42,900 nt of DNA from a virus (IMGVR_UViG_3300033148_002070:1-42900), one strand, 5' to 3'; positions 6,349 to 12,281 are shown, numbered from the stretch's first letter. Numbers and translations are program-made. The notes: generated by a model from the sequence alone, not told the origin.

Positions 6349-6546
6349 ATGGATAACGAATACGAAGGCACTGTTTTTACACCATCAGATAATTGTATGG
6401 CATGGGTAAGAGTTAGCCCGCCACCTACTTATAAAGGAAAGCGGATAATGAAGAAAAAAGGTAAGTTCGGTATCTGGCATTGTAAATACAGATATTGGCA
6501 GCTTAAATGGTTTGGAGCTGATCCAGCCGTTAACACTAATGTTTGA
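6349..6546 (+). CDS. Hypothetical basic, aromatic-rich protein (65 aa)
   Basis: Starts MDNEYEGTVF after a GAGG SD. The C-terminal half is rich in Lys and Trp (KKKGKFGIWHCKYRYWQLKW), giving a positively charged aromatic surface that could bind nucleic acid or membrane. Function unknown. Confidence 0.6.
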   Translation: MDNEYEGTVFTPSDNCMAWVRVSPPPTYKGKRIMKKKGKFGIWHCKYRYWQLKWFGADPAVNTNV

Positions 6547-6555
6547 GGGGGTGAG

Positions 6556-6654
6556 ATGAGCTTTTGGGACTTTTTAAGTGAGAACGGATTTTATATTTTT
6601 ATAATGATATATGTGATTATATCGTTGATTGGTAGATATTTCGGTTGTTCTTAA
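6556..6654 (+). CDS. Micro membrane protein (32 aa)
   Basis: SD GGGGGTGAG lies before the ATG at 6556, with the TAA at 6652-6654. The peptide is one hydrophobic helix (FYIFIMIYVIISLIG) with short polar ends. It fits tightly between neighbours in the same direction, which supports it being real. Confidence 0.5.
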   Translation: MSFWDFLSENGFYIFIMIYVIISLIGRYFGCS

Positions 6655-6678
6655 CACTAACGTATAGGAGATAGAGAA

Positions 6679-6906
6679 ATGAATTTAATCGAAAGCATAT
6701 ATGAAGAGCCTGAAAAATGGCGAGCTCATCAGCATCACATGACGCATGAATCAGGCGCTATGCTATGGACTTCAAACGGCGCTAGTTTCTGTCAGCCCTA
6801 TCCTAGCGGTGGGTATGGTTTTTTTATGAAGCTAAAGGCATGGAAGGCTTTTAAATGGTGGGTTGCTAATGCGCCAGTAGAATCTTTAGGAATTAAAACT
6901 CCCTAA
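6679..6906 (+). CDS. Hypothetical protein (75 aa)
   Basis: Begins MNLIESIYEEPEKWR after SD AGGAG. Contains an H-Q-H-H-M-T-H cluster and a Gly/Trp-rich C-terminus (SGGYGFF, FKWWVANAP). Small phage proteins of similar look are widespread but, to my knowledge, uncharacterised. The His cluster could bind a metal. Confidence 0.7.
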   Translation: MNLIESIYEEPEKWRAHQHHMTHESGAMLWTSNGASFCQPYPSGGYGFFMKLKAWKAFKWWVANAPVESLGIKTP

Positions 6907-6936
6907 CTAATTCGTAATAGAATCGGAGGTAAGAAA

Positions 6937-7122
6937 GTGAATTTAGATAAAATATTAGATGCCGAGAAAGAGGCTAAATTATTTCTTGAGAAGTCTAAAA
7001 TAGCCAAAAAACGCGCGCAAAATGATAAATACTTTTTCTTTGGTTGCAAGGAATCAGCCTCATTAAAACGGCAGTCTATGGAGCTTAGCAATGCTTTGAT
7101 TGAATTACGTAAATCCAGTTAA
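6937..7122 (+). CDS. Coiled-coil hypothetical protein, GTG start (61 aa)
   Basis: The GTG at 6937 is preceded by a strong GGAGG. The protein is a nearly continuous charged helix (DKILDAEKEAKLFLEKSKIAK) interrupted by FFFGCKE. It is likely oligomeric. Function unknown. Confidence 0.65.
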   Translation: MNLDKILDAEKEAKLFLEKSKIAKKRAQNDKYFFFGCKESASLKRQSMELSNALIELRKSS

Positions 7123-7127
7123 ACACC

Positions 7128-7197
7128 CATTAACATCGACGCCATTTTTCATTTAAGAATGGAGAGCCACTCCTAGAGCGGTTAATGAGCGATGTTA
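7128..7197 (+). ncRNA. Structured leader RNA, three-way-junction-like element
   Basis: An outer stem of 8 bp (TAACATCG 7131-7138 with CGATGTTA 7190-7197) encloses an 8-bp hairpin (7142-7149 with 7155-7162, one G-U) and a GGAG/CTCC hairpin (7161-7164 with 7170-7173, sharing two bases with the first). An alternative pairing, CATTAAC (7128-7134) with GTTAATG (7181-7187), competes for the outer strand. It lies 25 nt upstream of the membrane-protein gene at 7222, so a switch-like leader is possible. No known riboswitch class is recognised. Confidence 0.5.
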
Positions 7198-7221
7198 TTA
7201 TAACACTTATAGGAAATTATT

Positions 7222-7344
7222 ATGAAATTAAATATAGATGAAATAGGAAAAGCAGCATTCGGTATATGGCTCTTTGTAGTGGCGGTATCAACATCGTATA
7301 TCTTTATCAGATGGCTATACAACGGCATGATTGGCGGCTGCTAG
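7222..7344 (+). CDS. Small single-pass membrane protein (40 aa)
   Basis: ATG at 7222 with SD AGGA; TAG at 7342-7344. One TM helix (about residues 12-32) between a short acidic N-terminus and a tail ending MIGGC. It sits directly behind the structured RNA at 7128-7197. The next gene's GTG overlaps its stop. Confidence 0.55.
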   Translation: MKLNIDEIGKAAFGIWLFVVAVSTSYIFIRWLYNGMIGGC

Positions 7345-7505
7345 TGATTAGTAAGAAGAAGTGTGGGAATTGTAGAGAGGTTGGTACTTTTCGTATGCGT
7401 GGTGGTGCGGGTATTTGTGACCTACATGATTGGAAAGTATACACTGATACGCCTAGATGCCCTCAATGGAAGGGCAAGAAATATAAACGCAATAAAACGC
7501 CTTGA
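7344..7505 (+). CDS. Small zinc-ribbon-like protein, GTG start (53 aa)
   Basis: The GTG at 7344 shares its first base with the upstream TAG. An upstream ATG at 7266 is less likely because it overlaps the membrane-protein frame. Cysteines are spaced C-G-N-C, then I-C and R-C-P-Q-W, a zinc-ribbon-like set; the C-terminus is basic (KGKKYKRNK). Small phage proteins with this CxxC pattern exist, but the role is not known. Confidence 0.6.
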   Translation: MISKKKCGNCREVGTFRMRGGAGICDLHDWKVYTDTPRCPQWKGKKYKRNKTP

Positions 7506-7529
7506 AGCTTTCACAACAAGGCGTATAAT
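7502..7529 (+). promoter_or_regulatory. sigma70 promoter upstream of structured RNA region
   Basis: TTGAAG (4/6) at 7502-7507, a 16-nt spacer, and a perfect TATAAT at 7524-7529. The start site would be near 7536, directly before about 400 nt without ORFs but with many hairpins. It overlaps the 3' end of the zinc-ribbon gene. Confidence 0.6.
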
Positions 7530-7535
7530 TAGTCC

Positions 7536-7870
7536 ATCAGCTGTATTTAGTAGATACGGTTGAACAGTAAATAATAGTTACGATTCAACTTTGCCGATAG
7601 TGGCATTATACATAATCAAAAACTTATTTAAAACTGTTTAACCATAATCTTTTCTTATGCTGATCCGTTTCGAGCGGTTATAACTGGCATAAGCGGCTAA
7701 TCGACAATAGCGACCAAATTTTGTTACATCAATCTAGGCAATGTCCCACCATGACAACCTAGCCCATGAAACTCAGTGTATCTGAGATGTGATTCGAACT
7801 AAGGATAGTTTGTCTGGTTTATCCAGAGGGGGATTTAGATTAGTACCTGAACTAAGCCAGACTTTAGCCA
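7536..7870 (+). ncRNA. Multi-hairpin non-coding RNA candidate
   Basis: No ORF of note lies in 7506-7941. At least six consecutive stems are visible: GTTGAA/TTCAAC (7559-7564, 7584-7589); TGCC/GGCA (7592-7595, 7602-7605); CTTATGC/GCATAAG (7654-7660, 7687-7693) with an inner CCGT/GCGG; CTAGG/CCTAG (7734-7738, 7758-7762) with an inner TGTC/GACA; CTCAG/CTGAG (7772-7776, 7782-7786); and a 10-bp stem (7812-7821, 7853-7862, one G-U). With the promoter in front, this looks like a dedicated structured RNA or a long leader for the gene at 7942. It is not a tRNA and matches no class I know. Confidence 0.5.
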
Positions 7871-7941
7871 TAGCATTAAGGATATGTTCATGGGGGAAAA
7901 TGGTTGAGGCGTGGAATTAATTAAATACAGAGGTGATAAAA

Positions 7942-8127
7942 ATGAGCATAGGTGACATGGCAGTAAATATAATTATTGATGATAGAGACGCGCAAAATCA
8001 AATATTCATCGAAATTGAGAACGACAATGGTGAGAGCCTAAGAATAGGTAGCGACTCACTTACATCGGAAGGTTTTAGAAAAATCCGCATTTCTACGAGC
8101 GATATAATAAATCACGAAAAGATTTAA
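7942..8127 (+). CDS. Hypothetical acidic protein (61 aa)
   Basis: The ATG at 7942 is chosen over the GTG at 7933 because the AGAGGTG SD fits it. A beta-rich start (MAVNIIIDDRDAQNQIFIEI) is followed by a polar half. It is the first gene after the structured RNA region and may be controlled by it. Confidence 0.65.
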   Translation: MSIGDMAVNIIIDDRDAQNQIFIEIENDNGESLRIGSDSLTSEGFRKIRISTSDIINHEKI

Positions 8128-8157
8128 CTATATTTTAAATAATGAGAGGGAATGAAG

Positions 8158-8373
8158 ATGAGCGTATATCAAGTTGATGAGTATTATATATATTTAACAG
8201 AGCTAACAATAACGCCAGAAAAGAGGCGTGAAATTACCGATATGTTGGCAGAGGAATGCTTTACTGATTACGAGTACCAAGATAACGAAACTGTATTAAT
8301 TGTAAATGATATTCCAGATGAAGCAGAAGGCGAGGCACTGGAAGAAAAGATACTGGAAATATTAGCCGATTAA
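8158..8373 (+). CDS. Hypothetical acidic protein (71 aa)
   Basis: The second ATG (8158) has the correct distance from GAGAGGG; the one at 8152 is too close. The protein is strongly acidic (DYEYQDNETVLIV, DEAEGEALEEKILEIL) and alpha/beta, with no metal or catalytic motif. Unknown. Confidence 0.65.
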   Translation: MSVYQVDEYYIYLTELTITPEKRREITDMLAEECFTDYEYQDNETVLIVNDIPDEAEGEALEEKILEILAD

Positions 8374-8407
8374 CCCTACAGAGTATTAATAATTAAAGGT
8401 GAAGAGA

Positions 8408-8662
8408 ATGATAAGTAAGAAAAAGATACGCGAAAAGGTTTTAGATATTTGTAATGGAGCAGGCTTGGTATGGCTTGAAGACGAAGGGTGCTTTGAGCAA
8501 GTTGACGGAATGGCTAATTATGGTCGAGCTATCAGAGGTATAGAGCGTTCCTTCGGGCTTGGTGATGATAGCAGAATACGAACACCTTGGCAGCTTGAAA
8601 AATTTGACAGCATGGAAGAGCTGGTCGGACTTGTGTCGGAAGCTATCGAATACGACACTTAG
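8408..8662 (+). CDS. Hypothetical protein (84 aa)
   Basis: ATG at 8408 with SD AAAGGTG. A basic N-terminal helix (MISKKKIREKVLDIC) is followed by an acidic C-terminal half (DSMEELVGLVSEAIEYDT). The W-L-E-D-E-G pattern suggests a compact domain. Not recognised. Confidence 0.65.
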   Translation: MISKKKIREKVLDICNGAGLVWLEDEGCFEQVDGMANYGRAIRGIERSFGLGDDSRIRTPWQLEKFDSMEELVGLVSEAIEYDT

Positions 8663-8687
8663 ATTAACCCACTTTAGGAGTTTAGAT

Positions 8688-8849
8688 ATGAGTAACGAGA
8701 ATAAAGATGTAGCAATACCAGACAAGTTACCAAAAGACTATCAAGATCACATTGATGGTAAGAATGAAACGCTAACAGAGAAGATGAAGCGCTTGCAAAA
8801 CGAGTGGTCTATCGTCTATCACCTTATTATTAATAAGCCAGTATTTTAG
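8688..8849 (+). CDS. Hypothetical charged protein (53 aa)
   Basis: ATG at 8688 with SD AGGAG. Begins MSNENKDVAIPDKL and contains one helical stretch (LTEKMKRLQNEWSIVYHL). It immediately precedes the Rad52-like gene, so it may be an accessory of recombination; nothing in the sequence proves this. Confidence 0.6.
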   Translation: MSNENKDVAIPDKLPKDYQDHIDGKNETLTEKMKRLQNEWSIVYHLIINKPVF

Positions 8850-8857
8850 GAGGCTGT

Positions 8858-9319
8858 ATGGAAACAATGATTAAGTTACTAGCAGCCCCATTTGATGCGC
8901 GGTCTATATCGTGGCGTGTAGGCGCTACAACTAAGAATAAAGACAAAGCCATACCATTAGCTTATTTAAACAGTAGGGACGTAATGGAGCGGCTTGATGA
9001 TGCCTGTGGTGTTGCTGGTTGGCAGTGCCGTTACCCGTTTGAAGGGTGCTGCGAGATTTCGGTTTTAATTGATGGTCACTGGATAACTAAAACGAATGGA
9101 GCAGACCAAACAAATATCGAAGGTGTTAAGGGTCAGTATTCAGGAGCATTTAAACGTGCTGCTGTTTTATGGGGTGTGGGGCGGTATTTGTATGACGTGC
9201 CTAATATCTGGATGCCAATTAACGAATGGAAGAAATTCGAGAAAACAACGATTGCCGAACTAAATAGCAAGCTAACTGATTGGCAAACTCAATACTTCGC
9301 TAAAAAGGAGCATAAATAA
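8858..9319 (+). CDS. Rad52/22-family single-strand annealing protein (153 aa)
   Basis: The sequence matches phage Rad52/22-type recombination proteins: a short N-terminal helix, S-W-R-V-G (about residue 19), then PLAYLNSRDVMERLDDACG and W-Q-C-R-Y-P, followed by the G-A-F-K-R-A-A-V-L-W-G-V-G-R-Y-L-Y motif (about 97-113) diagnostic of the family. Such proteins form rings on ssDNA and anneal complementary strands. It starts a recombination block and its TAA overlaps a fossil ATG at 9319. It is somewhat short but covers the whole annealing core, so likely functional. Confidence 0.85.
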   Translation: METMIKLLAAPFDARSISWRVGATTKNKDKAIPLAYLNSRDVMERLDDACGVAGWQCRYPFEGCCEISVLIDGHWITKTNGADQTNIEGVKGQYSGAFKRAAVLWGVGRYLYDVPNIWMPINEWKKFEKTTIAELNSKLTDWQTQYFAKKEHK

Positions 9320-9369
9320 TGACTATTTTACACATAGATATATGGTATAGTTGTAATGTCTTAGAGTAA
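9319..9369 (+). pseudogene. Fossil 5' end of an exonuclease-type gene left at the HNH insertion
   Basis: The ATG at 9319 overlaps the Rad52-like stop (TAATG) and has SD AGGAG inside the end of that gene, so it is a natural coupled start. It encodes MTILHIDI, which matches the opening beta strand of DnaQ-fold exonucleases and phage polymerases (hhhLDhET), then loses the pattern and stops after 16 codons. The intact exonuclease (start MATLFLDLET) is found after the HNH gene at 9972. This suggests that the endonuclease insertion replaced the flanking sequence and left the old start behind. Confidence 0.45.
9343..9351 (+). promoter_or_regulatory. Extended -10 promoter of HNH gene
   Basis: TGGTATAGT, a -10 with 5/6 identity and the TGn extension, 33 nt upstream of the ATG at 9384. 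A weak 5-bp AATAA/TTATT hairpin (9368-9372, 9379-9383) sits over the ribosome-binding region. Confidence 0.5.
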
Positions 9370-9383
9370 TAAATGGTGTTATT

Positions 9384-9968
9384 ATGCGGTTTGGTTATTT
9401 AACTCTGATGAGTATGGAAGGTGTCACGAGCGAAAAGCATAAATGCTTATGTGATTGCGGGAATATTACTTATGTTCCTTTAAGTGCGCTAAAGTCTGGC
9501 AACACGCGAAGCTGCGGATGCCTCCAAAAAGAAACGGCTAGTAAACTGTTTTTTAAACATGGGCTAAAAGGAACTACCGAGTATACGTCATGGATTCTTA
9601 TGAGAGACCGATGCAACAATCCAAATAATAAGACGTATTCTTATTATGGCGGCAGAGGAATAACGGTATGTGAAAGATGGGATGATTTCCTTTTATTTCT
9701 TGAAGACGTGGGTAAGAAGCCATCGAAAAGCCATACGATTGACAGAATAGACTCAAACGACAATTACCATCCGCATAATTGTAAGTGGTCTACAAAAAAA
9801 GAGCAGGTAAGAAATAGATCGAACACAAAAAAATTAATAATGAATGGCGTGACTAAGCCACTTGCAGAATGGGCTGAAATATACGGAATCCCTTACCACA
9901 ATCTGAATAGACGGATATGGGAAGGGTGGAGCGTGGAAAGAGCCTTAACAACTAAAGTAAGGAGTTAA
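9384..9968 (+). CDS. HNH homing endonuclease with zinc finger and C-terminal DNA-binding module (194 aa)
   Basis: A Cys-rich N-terminal unit (C-L-C-D-C-G and S-C-G-C, about residues 21-46) is a zinc finger. The HNH core follows: TSWILMRDRCNNP, Y-Y-G-G-R-G-I-T-V, W-D-D-F-L-L-F, T-I-D-R-I-D-S-N-D-N-Y-H-P-H-N-C-K-W. The C-terminal 45 residues (KPLAEWAEIYGI, RIWEGWSVERAL) look like a NUMOD1/HTH recognition module. This is a free-standing homing endonuclease inserted between two recombination genes, with its own promoter. Three bases separate it from the exonuclease gene. Confidence 0.9.
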   Translation: MRFGYLTLMSMEGVTSEKHKCLCDCGNITYVPLSALKSGNTRSCGCLQKETASKLFFKHGLKGTTEYTSWILMRDRCNNPNNKTYSYYGGRGITVCERWDDFLLFLEDVGKKPSKSHTIDRIDSNDNYHPHNCKWSTKKEQVRNRSNTKKLIMNGVTKPLAEWAEIYGIPYHNLNRRIWEGWSVERALTTKVRS

Positions 9969-9971
9969 GAT

Positions 9972-10643
9972 ATGGCGACACTTTTTCTAGATTTAGAGAC
10001 AATCCCAGCGCAGGCCGAATGGGTTAAGCAAGATATAGCTGATAAGATCGAGCCACCAAAAACAATCAAGAAAGCTGAGTCTATTGCTAAATGGCATGAA
10101 GAAAAAGGCCAGCAAGCTATTGAAGATAAGTGGCTTAAAACTTCATTCAATGGCGCTGTAGGTGAGATTATCTGTATAGCGTGGGCTTTTGATGATGAGC
10201 CGGTTCAGGTTATTGGTCGTGAATTAGGTGAAACAGAGGAAAGAATGCTTGATTTGTTTATGGATAGCGTCATTGATTCATCGACTAGCGAAAGAGGGAC
10301 TGAAAAAAGTATTACATGGTGTGGCCATTACATCACCGGCTTTGATCTGCGTTTCTTATGGCAGCGAATGATAGTAAATAATGTTAAAATGCCTATTACG
10401 ATTCCATACAATGCCAAGCCGTGGGGTCAAGGTGTATTCGATACTTGCCACGAATGGAAAGGTGATACTAGCGGTTACGGATCGCTTGATATGGTCGCTA
10501 AAATATTAGGTATTGAGCAAACAAAAACAATGAGTGGGGCTGATGTGTGGCCAGAGATTCAAGCCGTTAATTACGAGAAAGTTTTTGATTACTGCAAGCA
10601 AGATGTAGAAATAGCTCGACAAGTTTACAATAGAATTAAATAG
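9972..10643 (+). CDS. 3'-5' exonuclease, DnaQ/PolB-exo-like (223 aa)
   Basis: The N-terminus MATLFLDLETIP has exonuclease motif I (D-L-E-T). Motif II is near residues 115-130 (GHYITGFDLRFLW), and motif III near 200-215 (VFDYCKQDVEIARQVYNRI). This matches stand-alone PolB-like exonucleases (the DNA_pol_B_exo2 type), acidic-residue two-metal enzymes. It carries no polymerase domain. With the Rad52-like protein it could form a recombination pair, resecting or trimming strands. SD AAGGAG is close upstream. A terminator follows after 65 nt. Confidence 0.85.
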   Translation: MATLFLDLETIPAQAEWVKQDIADKIEPPKTIKKAESIAKWHEEKGQQAIEDKWLKTSFNGAVGEIICIAWAFDDEPVQVIGRELGETEERMLDLFMDSVIDSSTSERGTEKSITWCGHYITGFDLRFLWQRMIVNNVKMPITIPYNAKPWGQGVFDTCHEWKGDTSGYGSLDMVAKILGIEQTKTMSGADVWPEIQAVNYEKVFDYCKQDVEIARQVYNRIK

Positions 10644-10645
10644 TT

Positions 10646-10713
10646 CCCCAAAGCGATGAAAGCCGCTATATGCTTTCGACTCCTAGCTGGTGTGAATCCA
10701 GTATTTTGCGGGG
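10646..10713 (+). ncRNA. Cloverleaf-like RNA element before a terminator
   Basis: CCCC (10646-10649) can close with GGGG (10710-10713), helped by AAA/TTT. Inside are an AGCG/CGCT hairpin (10652-10655, 10664-10667) and a CTGG-7nt-CCAG hairpin (10687-10690, 10698-10701) whose loop TGTGAAT differs from a tRNA T-loop at two positions. There is no anticodon stem, so this is not a working tRNA. The GGGG strand is also needed by the terminator stem at 10708-10732, so the two folds exclude each other: an attenuator-like layout. Confidence 0.4.
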
Positions 10714-10741
10714 CTGCACCCAGTAGCCCCGCTTCTTTTTT
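10708..10741 (+). terminator. Strong rho-independent terminator
   Basis: An 8-bp GC stem GCGGGGCT/AGCCCCGC (10708-10715, 10725-10732) with a 9-nt loop, followed by TTCTTTTTT. It ends the recombination transcript downstream of the exonuclease and separates it from the M15 peptidase genes. Confidence 0.9.
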
Positions 10742-10751
10742 GAGGTGATTT

Positions 10752-10892
10752 ATGGACTACGAATTTTATTTTTATGCTATTGTTTGGTTTTTAGCTGGTT
10801 TTTTTGTGAGAAGCTGTCTGCCGATTTATATAGGTAATGATCCAGTTAAATACGATAAAGCCAACCTTGGCATATTGCTTAGAACAAAATAA
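10752..10892 (+). CDS. Small membrane protein (46 aa)
   Basis: ATG at 10752 with SD GAGGTG, TAA at 10890-10892. One TM helix rich in aromatics (EFYFYAIVWFLAGFFV) followed by a basic tail. It precedes the M15 peptidase, so a lysis accessory role is thinkable but unproven. Confidence 0.55.
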   Translation: MDYEFYFYAIVWFLAGFFVRSCLPIYIGNDPVKYDKANLGILLRTK

Positions 10893-10905
10893 TTAAGGAA
10901 TAACA

Positions 10906-11217
10906 ATGAGAATTAAACACAACGCCATCATGTCAGCAGCGGTATTGCCCTGCATAACTAATCAATACCCTTTAATCGATAGGCTATGTGCTGAGTATGG
11001 GATTGAGTTTGTCATAACAGAAGGAGTAGGTGGTAAGCATAAGCAAACATCTAAGCACTACTTAGGTAAGGCCATTGATATTCGTAGTCGTGAGTTTGAA
11101 GGCGGCTCTATGGGCGAAGTATGCCGGTCATTTGTCGAAAGGCTACAAGCTGAATTAGGCAATGATTACTTCGTGCTTCAAGAGAAAGATCATATTCACA
11201 TGCAGTTTAATTTGTAA
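10906..11217 (+). CDS. M15-family (D-Ala-D-Ala carboxypeptidase/VanY-like) peptidase (103 aa)
   Basis: It shows the zinc motifs of the M15 fold: S-K-H-Y-L-G-K-A-I-D-I-R (about residues 46-57; His and Asp ligands) and D-H-I-H-M-Q-F (about 95-101; second His). The length is that of a minimal single-domain enzyme. In phages such enzymes often cleave peptidoglycan peptides and serve as endolysins. It has no signal peptide, and it lies in the rightward operon rather than near the holin candidate, which is odd for lysis. Processing of other substrates cannot be excluded. Confidence 0.75.
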   Translation: MRIKHNAIMSAAVLPCITNQYPLIDRLCAEYGIEFVITEGVGGKHKQTSKHYLGKAIDIRSREFEGGSMGEVCRSFVERLQAELGNDYFVLQEKDHIHMQFNL

Positions 11218-11233
11218 TGTAAGGGGTAGGGTT

Positions 11234-11416
11234 ATGGATACAGACAACTTAAATATGGCGTTTCAGCAGCAAAGAGCGATGAGTAATGCTCAGTCTCAAC
11301 ACGGACTTAGTGGCGTACCTTATTATATTGAAAATTTATCTATGAGAATGGATAGAATCGAATATAAGATTGATCTATTGTTAAAGTATTTAGCTAAAGA
11401 AAAAGAAGAGTGGTGA
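11234..11416 (+). CDS. Small coiled-coil protein (60 aa)
   Basis: The start is set at ATG 11234 behind AAGGGGTAGG. Gln-rich N-terminus (MAFQQQRAMSNAQSQHG), then a helix (RMDRIEYKIDLLLKYLAKE) with heptad character. Its size and helix resemble small spanin-like or scaffold-like helpers, but there is no signal peptide. Unknown. Confidence 0.65.
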   Translation: MDTDNLNMAFQQQRAMSNAQSQHGLSGVPYYIENLSMRMDRIEYKIDLLLKYLAKEKEEW

Positions 11417-11595
11417 CTATAGCCGACCACTTAGCCAGACAGCGCAAATTCAGGCGCTTCATGTACGCTCGCAGATTAGCTTACTCAAATAACGAGCTAG
11501 TACACGATACGTTTAGACCGCACTCTAAGCAAAGAGGGAAAGAGTGGAGCGATAAGATTGATAAACTGATAGGTAGGATTAGGGAGAGATTATGA
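11413..11595 (+). CDS. Small very basic protein, GTG start (about 60 aa)
   Basis: The GTG at 11413 overlaps the previous TGA (GTGA); a second GTG at 11410 is also possible. Rich in Arg and Lys (ARQRKFRRFMYARRLA, KIDKLIGRIRERL), so probably DNA- or RNA-binding. It lies in a chain of overlapping genes leading to NinB. Confidence 0.65.
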   Translation: MTIADHLARQRKFRRFMYARRLAYSNNELVHDTFRPHSKQRGKEWSDKIDKLIGRIRERL

Positions 11596-11807
11596 TGGTA
11601 GCTTGTGATTATGATGATGGTTTCAATAAAACGTACACTGCAATATATGACCCTCCGCCTCAGTTCATAGTATTGGTGCGTGTTGACCCTTATCGACAGA
11701 AGCATATTGATCTTGTTAAAGAACGGGTTAAAGACGATATTAAAAACGATCCAGAATATAACCAGATAGGCCGCGCTAAGAAAAAAGGCGGGAGAAAACG
11801 TTGGTGA
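11592..11807 (+). CDS. Hypothetical protein with basic tail (71 aa)
   Basis: ATGA overlap with the previous gene. A beta-like N-terminal half (TYTAIYDPPPQFIVLVRV) is followed by a charged helix and a C-terminal RAKKKGGRKRW. It sits directly before ninB and overlaps it by 4 nt, which suggests co-translation and perhaps a recombination-related role. Confidence 0.65.
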   Translation: MMVACDYDDGFNKTYTAIYDPPPQFIVLVRVDPYRQKHIDLVKERVKDDIKNDPEYNQIGRAKKKGGRKRW

Positions 11808-12184
11808 CAGATAAGCAGGTAATAGTCGTTAACTCAAAGAGCGCCAGAGAGTTCGCTAAAGCGTCTGTCGGCAAGCTAACTGGTGATTGTATACATCAGG
11901 TTACTATCGAGCCGTACAAGGATGATAAGACAGCAGAACAGCGAAAAGGGTGGCACTTGTTACTAGGTATTCTCGCTAAACATTGCGGCTACACGTTGCC
12001 AGAAATAAAGGACGTTATTAAAATAGAGACTATCGGAATGCAGCAAATGGAATGGAAAGGAAAGATAATTGACCGCATACCATCATCAGAAGATGAGAAA
12101 AAGCACGGCTATTCAGATTTGATAGAACAGACATATCGAATAGGCGCTGAAATGGGGTGCGTTTTACCAGAGTTAAAAAGATGA
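11804..12184 (+). CDS. ninB: NinB-family recombination protein (about 126 aa)
   Basis: GTG at 11804 overlaps the previous TGA; a TTG at 11801 is the alternative. It matches lambda NinB (Orf) by the pattern I-E-P-Y-K-D-D-K-T-A-E-Q-R-K-G-W-H-L-L-L (about residues 44-63), H-C-G-Y-T-L-P-E-I-K (68-77) and S-D-L-I-E-Q-T-Y-R-I-G-A-E-M-G (about 105-119). NinB binds ssDNA and SSB and can replace RecFOR functions in phage recombination. Its length is close to the family norm. The stop codon TGA is also part of the extended -10 of the next gene. Confidence 0.85.
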   Translation: MTDKQVIVVNSKSAREFAKASVGKLTGDCIHQVTIEPYKDDKTAEQRKGWHLLLGILAKHCGYTLPEIKDVIKIETIGMQQMEWKGKIIDRIPSSEDEKKHGYSDLIEQTYRIGAEMGCVLPELKR

Positions 12185-12190
12185 TATAAT
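12163..12190 (+). promoter_or_regulatory. Promoter of the second HNH gene (extended -10)
   Basis: TTTACC (4/6) at 12163-12168, a 16-nt spacer, and TATAAT at 12185-12190 with TGA (the ninB stop) as the TGn extension. The leader of about 85 nt has a GGTGA/TCACC hairpin (12224-12228, 12236-12240). Confidence 0.6.
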
Positions 12191-12262
12191 TAAGCTTCAA
12201 GGCTAGGTTTAGCGACCGAAAAGGGTGACACAGTATCACCTCTGCCGCTTCTAAATTACTGA

Positions 12263-12279
12263 TAACCTAACTGAGGTTA
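12263..12279 (+). promoter_or_regulatory. Hairpin sequestering the HNH ribosome-binding site
   Basis: TAACCT (12263-12268) pairs perfectly with AGGTTA (12274-12279) around a 5-nt loop. The SD GAGG (12273-12276) of the HNH ATG at 12282 lies mostly in the 3' arm and would be hidden. Phage T4 I-TevI is known to be translationally silenced by an RBS hairpin; the same logic is inferred here. Confidence 0.5.
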
Positions 12280-12281
12280 AT

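Noticed and set aside
7128-7197. Hammerhead or other known self-cleaving ribozyme
   Set aside because: The conserved CUGAUGA and GAAA core sequences are missing.
7266-7343. Upstream ATG start for the zinc-ribbon gene
   Set aside because: It overlaps the whole membrane micro-gene in another frame; the GTG at 7344 couples neatly to that gene's stop.
7741-7862. Possible tRNA around GATTCGAAC on either strand
   Set aside because: The flanking bases do not form a 5-bp T-stem and no acceptor pairing exists; kept only as part of a structured RNA.
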